From assembly GCA_031266315.1 (NCBI GenBank), contig JAISBG010000291.1, forward strand, positions 1 to 10,837: DNA of 10,837 nt, written 5' to 3'. Below are positions 6,513 to 10,837 of the stretch, piece after piece (the stretch's first letter is position 1; each line of letters starts with the position of its first letter). Source of the DNA: Planctomycetaceae bacterium. Lineage in GTDB: Bacteria > Planctomycetota > Planctomycetia > Pirellulales > Thermoguttaceae. Made by a program: the position numbers and the translations under genes. Below the pieces are notes generated by a model. That model had not been told where the DNA came from, ran no database searches, and saw only the letters and a list, made by a program, of their open reading frames with translations.

Positions 6513-6733
6513 TAAGTCCGTAGGACTTGTACATGGATAACCCCGTGCAAACGAAGTGCAGCACGGGGAAACGCAACCGCAAAACATCGAACTGCGTAGC
6601 AGTTCAATATGTTCTCGACAAGGATAAATGTTTCCTATTGAACTGCTACGCAGTTCCTGTTGAGGAGAGTTCTCTAACCCCGTGCTGCGTTTCACTTGCA
6701 CGGGGTTATCCATGTTAAAGTCCTACGGACTTA
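6513..6733. repeat. 221-bp nested palindromic element
   Basis: The two outer 56-base arms (6513-6568 and 6678-6733) are inverted copies with only a few differences. An inner pair (GAACTGCGTAGCAGTTC at 6589-6605 and its inverse at 6640-6656) is exact and extends by ATA/TAT. Each arm contains its own hairpins: AAGTCC-GTA-GGACTT, CCCCGTGC-(12 bases)-GCACGGGG, and GAACTGC-GTA-GCAGTTC. The whole thing is thus a palindrome of palindromes with three-base loops. Reading frames on both strands give the same MDNPVQ-type peptide only because of the symmetry and are not genes. No clear target-site duplication flanks it. Confidence 0.85.
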
Positions 6734-6741
6734 AAAATCGT

Positions 6742-6851
6742 CGGTTGACTCTGCATTGATTCCAAAACGGAAGGCAACACCATTTGCTGTAGTTAATCTA
6801 ATTCACTGTCGGCTAACGCCGACGCAACCTTTTAGCAAAAGGTTGCCCACC
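6742..6851 (+). repeat. Hairpin-ended repeat element, copy C
   Basis: It aligns base for base with 1629-1738. The shared hairpin GTCGGC-TAAC-GCCGAC is unchanged. The terminal hairpin has become GCAACCTTTT-AGC-AAAAGGTTGC, with every arm change matched on the other arm. The left hairpin of copy A is missing; the nested palindrome ending at 6733 lies there instead. Confidence 0.8.
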
Positions 6852-7079
6852 TAATGATTGCTCACTTTTAACAAAAATTCCAGTGGGAAACACCGAATCC
6901 GATAGAATATAGGACTTTTTGATAAATAGCCCACCTCTTTTCGCGATTTTATGATGGGTATTGATGTTGAAAAATTCGCAAAATAGAAAATAAGGGGGGA
7001 TGTGTTTTTTTACTTGATAGTCTGTAGAATAGAGTACTGTTTTTAAGTTGTTTCTAAGAAATTCAAAGTTTCCTGCTTG
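6852..7079. other. AT-rich intergenic stretch, nothing recognised
   Basis: No gene, RNA or clear promoter is seen. It contains a G6 run near 6993 followed by a T-rich run. It would be the natural place for the original promoter of ilvB if the element at 7080-7433 inserted later. Confidence 0.35.
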
Positions 7080-7433
7080 TTATTAACTCATGTTCCGCAC
7101 AAGATGGAGAGTTTTAGTAATGGTCATGGTTTTGTCGAAATGTTCTCAACCCCGCAGGGGTGGGAGGTGCATAACCGGCGGTGGAGCGAAGCGCAACCGC
7201 CGGACTATTGCCGCACGCTCTCAAAAGTCCCGCAGGGACGAGATTATCAAACTATTGATCAAAAAAATTATCTCGCCCTTGCAGGGCTTTGTTTGGGATA
7301 AGTTCCGAGCCGGCGGTTGCGCTTCGCTCTACCGCCGGTTATGCACATCACGCCCCATGCGGGGCTACGGAAAATGTTTTTTGACAAATTCTTCACCTCC
7401 TTTCTGCCTATCATGTGTAACATGAGTTATTAA
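7080..7433. mobile_element. MITE-like palindromic element in front of ilvB
   Basis: TTATTAA occurs at 7080-7086 and at 7427-7433. Immediately inside these lie CTCATGTT (7087-7094) and its complement AACATGAG (7419-7426). This is the anatomy of a short non-autonomous transposon: terminal inverted repeats with a 7-bp target duplication. Inside, 37-base arms at 7167-7203 and 7310-7346 are inverted copies with one mismatch. Four small hairpins flank or separate them: ACCCC-GCA-GGGGT (7149-7161), GTCCC-GCA-GGGAC (7227-7239), GCCCT-TGC-AGGGC (7275-7287) and GCCCC-ATGC-GGGGC (7352-7365). There is no transposase gene. Its ends could be chance; the internal repeats are certain. Confidence 0.6.
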
Positions 7434-7494
7434 TTGAGGAGGAGACGAAAACCACACAAGACCTGAAAAATTCCTCTAATTATTAAAAGTATTT

Positions 7495-9300
7495 ATGCCG
7501 ATGCCGAACCCAACCAACAACAATTTTTCTGAAGCGAAAACGATTTTGTCTCAGGGCAAAATGAGTGGAGCGGATATTTTGATTCAATCTCTCATTAACA
7601 ACGGAGTTACAACGATTTTTGCTTATCCGGGCGGTTTTAGTATTCCGTTACATCAGGCGATGACCCGATTTCGGGACAAACTTCGGGTTGTTCTTCCGCG
7701 CAATGAACAAGGCGGCGGGTTTGCGGCACAAGGGTTTGCGCGTGCAACAGGTCGGGTTGGAGTTTGCATGGCAACCAGCGGTCCCGGCGCGACCAATCTT
7801 GTAACGACCATTGCCGATGCGAAAATGGACAGTATTCCGATCATCGCGATTACCGGTCAGGTTGGTACGGATTATATTGGGAGCGATGCGTTTCAGGAAA
7901 CGCCGATGGTTGAAGTTTGCCGTAGTATCACGAAACATCATTATCTTGTAACCGAAGTAAACGATTTAACACGGATTGTTCGGGAAGCGGTGTATATTGC
8001 AACAACAGGGCGTCCTGGTCCGGTGTTGATTGACATTCCCAAAAATATTCAAGTATCTCAGTGTGTTCCGAATTTCGATGCGGAGATGAATTTGCCCGGT
8101 TACAACGGAATAACCGAAACACCTTCTGATACATTACTTGACCGTGTTATTGAAGTGATCAGGAAGGCGAAACGTCCGGTCATTTATGCCGGCGGCGGGA
8201 TTGTTTCGTCCGGCGCGGCAACCGAACTCCTGAAACTGGCGGAGACAACGCAAATCCCTGTTACGACAACAATGATGGGACTTTCGATTTTTCCGCGTGG
8301 TCATGAATTGGCACTTGGAATGGTTGGAATGCACGGTACGGCGTATGCGAATCACGCGGTTTATGAGAGTGATTTACTTTTGGCGTTGGGTGTTCGGTTT
8401 GATGACCGTGTTACAGGAGAACCGTCGGAATTTGCCAGACAAGCGGCTATTGTTCACGTTGAAATTGATCCGTCCGAAATCAATAAAGTCAAGGAAGCCA
8501 ATATCCCGATTGTCGGCGATGTAAAAACCGTTTTGCAGGGAATTCTTGACCGGTTGAAATCGTACAAACCAACACCGGAATTGAATGACTGGCATCATAA
8601 AATCGACGATTGGAAAAAAGAAATGCCGCTTTCCTATAACAAAAATTCACCGAATATTGTACCGCAATACGCGATTGAAGAACTTTGGAAAGCAACTCAA
8701 GATCGTGAAACAATTATTGCCACCGGAGTTGGTCAACATCAGATGTGGTCAACACAATATTATCGTTTCACGCAACCGCGGACATGGATTTCCAGTGCGG
8801 GACTTGGAACGATGGGATTTGGGCTTCCGGCGGCAATGGGAGCGAAACTTGCTTGTCCTGAAAAATTGGTCGTTGACATTGACGGCGACGGCAGTTTTCA
8901 AATGAATATTCAGGAGATGGCAACCTGTTATTGTGAAAAAATTCCGGTAAAAGTAATGCTTTTGAACAACCAACATCTTGGCATGGTGGTTCAATGGGAA
9001 GACCGTTTCCATAAATCAAACCGCGCCCAAACTTATTTGGGACCGATTGACAATCCCGAAACATTCGGCAAAGGAACGGGAATTAGTCCGGCGATACGTT
9101 ATCCTGATTACGTTACGATTGCAAAAGGATACGGCTGGGAGGCGTTACACATTTCCGAAAAATCACAACTTCCGGCGGCAATCAGACAAATGATTAACAG
9201 TCCGAACCCGTTTTTGCTGGACATTGTCATTCCGTATCAGGAACACGTCTTGCCGATGATTCCCGCCGGAACAACCGTACAGGATATGATCCACCGATAA
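7495..9300 (+). CDS. ilvB: Acetolactate synthase (acetohydroxyacid synthase), catalytic large subunit
   Basis: 601 residues, typical family length. The enzyme joins two pyruvates, or pyruvate and 2-oxobutyrate, to give acetolactate or acetohydroxybutyrate, the first shared step to valine, leucine and isoleucine. The N-terminal pyrophosphate-binding fold starts at MSGADILIQSL (residue 23), with AYPGG at 43-47 and the catalytic glutamate at E71 (PRNEQGGG, where many homologues have RHEQ). MATSGPGATNLVTTIADA and AITGQVGTDYIGSDAFQE follow. The thiamine diphosphate/Mg motif is GDGSF at 464-468 ending in NN at 491-492; then comes LGMVVQWED with the channel tryptophan at 501. The ATG at 7495 lacks a close Shine-Dalgarno. 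GAGGAGGAG near 7437 is too far away, and M23 is an alternative start. No small subunit (ilvN) follows within the window. Confidence 0.95.
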   Translation: MPMPNPTNNNFSEAKTILSQGKMSGADILIQSLINNGVTTIFAYPGGFSIPLHQAMTRFRDKLRVVLPRNEQGGGFAAQGFARATGRVGVCMATSGPGATNLVTTIADAKMDSIPIIAITGQVGTDYIGSDAFQETPMVEVCRSITKHHYLVTEVNDLTRIVREAVYIATTGRPGPVLIDIPKNIQVSQCVPNFDAEMNLPGYNGITETPSDTLLDRVIEVIRKAKRPVIYAGGGIVSSGAATELLKLAETTQIPVTTTMMGLSIFPRGHELALGMVGMHGTAYANHAVYESDLLLALGVRFDDRVTGEPSEFARQAAIVHVEIDPSEINKVKEANIPIVGDVKTVLQGILDRLKSYKPTPELNDWHHKIDDWKKEMPLSYNKNSPNIVPQYAIEELWKATQDRETIIATGVGQHQMWSTQYYRFTQPRTWISSAGLGTMGFGLPAAMGAKLACPEKLVVDIDGDGSFQMNIQEMATCYCEKIPVKVMLLNNQHLGMVVQWEDRFHKSNRAQTYLGPIDNPETFGKGTGISPAIRYPDYVTIAKGYGWEALHISEKSQLPAAIRQMINSPNPFLLDIVIPYQEHVLPMIPAGTTVQDMIHR

Positions 9301-9407
9301 CATTATTTTCGCAACTATTTACTAGAGATTACAATTGTTGATTTATTTTTGAAGTATATATACTAAAGTTGTTTTAAAATTCACGGAACTGAACACGTAA
9401 GCGCAGC

Positions 9408-9424
9408 AACGCGGAGCGTTTTTT
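9408..9424 (+). terminator. Weak intrinsic terminator candidate for ilvB
   Basis: A 5-bp stem AACGC/GCGTT with a GGA loop runs straight into T6, about 110 bases after the ilvB stop. The stem is short, so efficiency is doubtful, but it is the only stem followed by T bases in this gap. Confidence 0.35.
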
Positions 9425-9587
9425 CAAGGGCGAAGCCTATCGCCTTACCAGCTACGGTACAAAGCATCATTCGCAAATAACATTGTCTAAAATGCTATTG
9501 TGTTGTCGTTGAAACGATCCCATCAAAACAAAAAGCAAGTAAATTTATCTGCACATAATTCTTAACTCATTAGCGGTATTCTTATGA

Positions 9588-9621
9588 ATAACCAGCGATG
9601 AAGTGAAGACGGAACCGCTGG
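9588..9621 (+). repeat. Single hairpin repeat of the ATAACC...GG type
   Basis: ATAACCAGCG, a loop containing GAAGTGAAG, then CCGCTGG. The layout is the same as the arms at 6537-6568 and 7171-7203: ATAA, a stem beginning CC, a loop with GAAG, and a stem ending GG. The stem bases differ from both. It appears to be a third, solitary member of that hairpin family. Confidence 0.55.
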
Positions 9622-9752
9622 ATAACAATTCCCTATGATTTTGAGCCGCACTAGCGGCGGCATTATCCGTCGGAATAACACAAACGATTAATGCAAATTC
9701 CGGCGAAGTATTAAAAAAAATAGAAAGAATCAGAAAAAAATAAAGATTTCTC

Positions 9753-9781
9753 TTGACTTCTGGTTTTATTTTGTATAAACT
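9753..9781 (+). promoter_or_regulatory. Sigma-70-like promoter for the prepilin-lipoprotein pair
   Basis: TTGACT (9753-9758) is followed by TATAAA (9774-9779, spacing 15) or, one step on, TAAACT (9776-9781, spacing 17). Transcription would start near 9788 and give a leader of about 90 bases before the ATG at 9879. The AT-rich sequence before it supports a promoter. Confidence 0.5.
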
Positions 9782-9865
9782 CTGTAGTTATTGAATCGGC
9801 GTTGCGTTTTTTGCCGTATTGTTTTGCGACAAGCGAATCGTAATGATTTCAAAGAAACTTTGTAT

Positions 9866-9870
9866 AAGGA
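9866..9870 (+). promoter_or_regulatory. Ribosome binding site that fixes the start at 9879
   Basis: AAGGA lies 8 bases before the ATG at 9879. It matters because the prepilin frame downstream has no start codon of its own before the middle of its membrane helix. This is therefore the only good initiation signal for that gene. Confidence 0.65.
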
Positions 9871-9878
9871 ACACGACA

Positions 9879-10413
9879 ATGAAAAACCTAGTTACATGTT
9901 TGGTCGGATTTTTTGCCATGTTTTGGGCAAAAAATCAAATGTTAAAATGGGGAAGCGAGGGGGGGGGGGGCCGTATGTAGAGAAGAGTTAAGAAATGAGA
10001 GCGGAGAATGTTGGTTTTCCCAATATTTTTCCGCAAAATTCTTACAACTCATTCGTTCTTCACCGTTCGGCTTTACACTTGTCGAACTTCTTGTGGTGAT
10101 TGCGATTATCGGAGCGTTAATCGCACTTCTGTTGCCTGCAGTTCAGGCGGCACGCGAGGCGGCAAGGCGTATGCAGTGTAGTAACAAACTCAAGCAATTG
10201 GCGATTGCTTGCCACAACCATGTCGATACCATGAAAATTTTACCTTCGGCAGCAAGGCAATATAGTCTTTGTGTCCAGGTAAAAATCAGTTTGGAACTTG
10301 CCGATGACGATGCCGGTAGTAGAGCACGGATAAGTTATTTATCTGTTCTGTTACCCTATGTTGAACAAACAGCACTCTATGAACGAGTTGCAGAAAATGC
10401 TTCTTTACCGTGA
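9879..10413 (+). pseudogene. DUF1559 prepilin-like protein, out of frame at a G12 tract and shortened at the C-terminus
   Basis: Translation from the ATG at 9879 gives MKNLVTCLVGFFAMFWAKNQ..., passes through twelve Gs (9959-9970) and stops at TAG 9978 after 33 residues. The prepilin lies in another frame: [25 protein letters not shown], then [20 protein letters not shown]. It has the type IV pilin-type cleavage site (G before F), the +5 glutamate and the DUF1559 core. It ends at TGA 10411. That frame is open from 9946 but has no ATG, GTG or TTG before the GTG at 10093, which is inside the helix. Eleven Gs instead of twelve would join both parts into about 177 residues. DUF1559 proteins are usually near 300 residues or more, so the C-terminal part is also missing. 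Either phase-variable or decaying; sequence error in the G run is possible. Confidence 0.75.
9959..9970 (+). repeat. Poly-G tract of 12
   Basis: Twelve consecutive Gs inside the coding part of the prepilin gene, in a window of moderate to low GC. Tracts of this length slip during replication. Here loss of one G, or gain of two, would switch the DUF1559 frame on. Confidence 0.8.
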
Positions 10414-10476
10414 TGTTATAGAAATATAAGTGACGGTATTATCCGTATTTCAGAAGAAATTCCGCATTTATTGTGT

Positions 10477-10837
10477 ATGGTTTTATTGATTCTTTTGAGT
10501 AACGGTTGCGGTTCTCAGGGGAAAGGCTTGAAAGTGGAGTATGTTGAAGGTATCATTACGCTTGATGATGAACCGGTTTCCAACGCATCTGTTACTTTTA
10601 TACCGATTACTGAAACGGCAGATGCCGAAGCAGCCGACGGATATTCAAACGGTAAAGGTGTTTATAAACTAACCTCTGGAAATGGCAATCCTGAAAAAGG
10701 TGCTTTACAAGGAGAGTACCGTGTTCTTGTTTCGAAAGTTGAGTCGAAGAGTTTAAAGGAAGGAATGGAATATGGAACTCCAACAGGGTATCAACCAACA
10801 TTTAAACAGACCCAGCTTTTGCCGGTAATCTATCAAG
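10477..10837 (+). CDS. Putative lipoprotein with a carboxypeptidase-regulatory-like domain, cut by the window end
   Basis: 120 residues are visible and the frame is open to the last base. It starts MVLLILLSNGCGSQGKGL: a short hydrophobic segment ending in a cysteine at residue 11, a likely but imperfect lipobox (SNGC). This would anchor it in a membrane facing the periplasm. Next comes VEGIITLDDEPVSNASVTFIP, then GKGVYKLTSG and GALQGEYRVLVSK. This beta-sandwich pattern is common in planctomycete exported proteins next to DUF1559 genes. It lies 63 bases behind the DUF1559 stop and in the same frame, with no stop between them. It probably shares that gene's promoter. No Shine-Dalgarno is visible before the ATG, and the start could lie elsewhere. 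Confidence 0.65.
   Translation, partial: MVLLILLSNGCGSQGKGLKVEYVEGIITLDDEPVSNASVTFIPITETADAEAADGYSNGKGVYKLTSGNGNPEKGALQGEYRVLVSKVESKSLKEGMEYGTPTGYQPTFKQTQLLPVIYQ

Larger units (their letters stand above)
9301..9752. other. Intergenic region behind ilvB with hairpins
   Basis: No open frame of note, and in particular no regulatory subunit for ilvB. It contains a weak terminator candidate at 9408-9424, a hairpin GGCGA-AGCCTA-TCGCC at 9429-9444, and a hairpin repeat at 9588-9621. A small CCGC-ACTA-GCGG hairpin follows near 9647-9658. The remainder is AT-rich and unremarkable. Confidence 0.5.

Noticed and set aside
6483..6718. Overlapping open frames on both strands giving MDNPVQ-type peptides
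   Set aside because: They arise from the 221-bp palindrome, which reads nearly the same on both strands. They have no ribosome binding site and no protein-like composition.
7140..7370. CRISPR array
   Set aside because: The repeats are inverted and of different sizes, with no regular direct repeats or equal spacers, and no cas genes are present.
7381..7414. Perfect TTGACA (7381-7386) and TATCAT (7409-7414) as an ilvB promoter
   Set aside because: The spacing is 22 bases, well outside the usual 16-18, and no better -10 lies at the right distance.
7077..7425. Two plus-strand open frames in front of ilvB
   Set aside because: They lie entirely in the hairpin-rich element, and their codons follow the inverted repeats, so they are chance frames.
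9791..9991. Open frame of 66 codons before the prepilin
   Set aside because: It starts at a TTG without a ribosome binding site, overlaps the better-supported ATG at 9879 in another frame, and shows no recognisable domain.

Overview
The window most likely comes from a member of the Planctomycetota with moderately low GC, possibly one of the host-gut lineages (the gut part is a guess). The main evidence is a prepilin-like DUF1559 protein with the typical planctomycete core ([20 protein letters not shown], then [17 protein letters not shown]). Supporting evidence is a PEP-CTERM exported protein, a large exported alpha/beta-hydrolase-fold protein, a lipoprotein with a 'GxITLDxxPVxxAxVTF' domain, and FliG/FliH of bacterial flagellar type.

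Layout: (1) 1-1307, minus strand: an exported PEP-CTERM gene with a clear Shine-Dalgarno and signal peptide. A sigma-54-type -24/-12 promoter and a 21-bp palindrome lie in front of it. The reading frame is broken in the middle by a G9 tract plus about 60 bp of G/C-run sequence. (2) 1598-4315: an 803-aa exported hydrolase-fold protein on the minus strand, flanked by inverted copies of a hairpin repeat. Its nucleophile elbow reads GHGIG, so the catalytic serine is missing. (3) 4391-6406: fliG then fliH on the minus strand, with no fliF before and no fliI after. (4) 6457-7433: nearly 1 kb without genes, packed with palindromic repeats, including a 221-bp nested palindrome and a MITE-like element of about 340 bp. 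(5) 7495-9300, plus strand: ilvB (acetolactate synthase catalytic subunit), without ilvN behind it. (6) 9301-9752: non-coding, with more hairpins. (7) 9753-10837, plus strand: a sigma-70-like promoter, an ATG with Shine-Dalgarno, a G12 tract that throws the DUF1559 prepilin out of frame, a shortened DUF1559 gene, and the start of a lipoprotein gene that runs off the window.

Two themes stand out. First, both genes for exported or surface proteins at the window ends are broken at long poly-G tracts. At the DUF1559 gene, removing one G would join a start codon with a good ribosome binding site to the prepilin frame, which otherwise has no start. This fits either phase variation or decay/sequence error. 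Second, the intergenic spaces carry hairpins whose loops and flanks are conserved while their stems change with full compensation between copies. This suggests selection on, or templating of, folded DNA or RNA rather than on primary sequence.

The genes do not form one pathway: a flagellar pair, a branched-chain amino acid enzyme and three exported proteins sit as islands separated by repeats.
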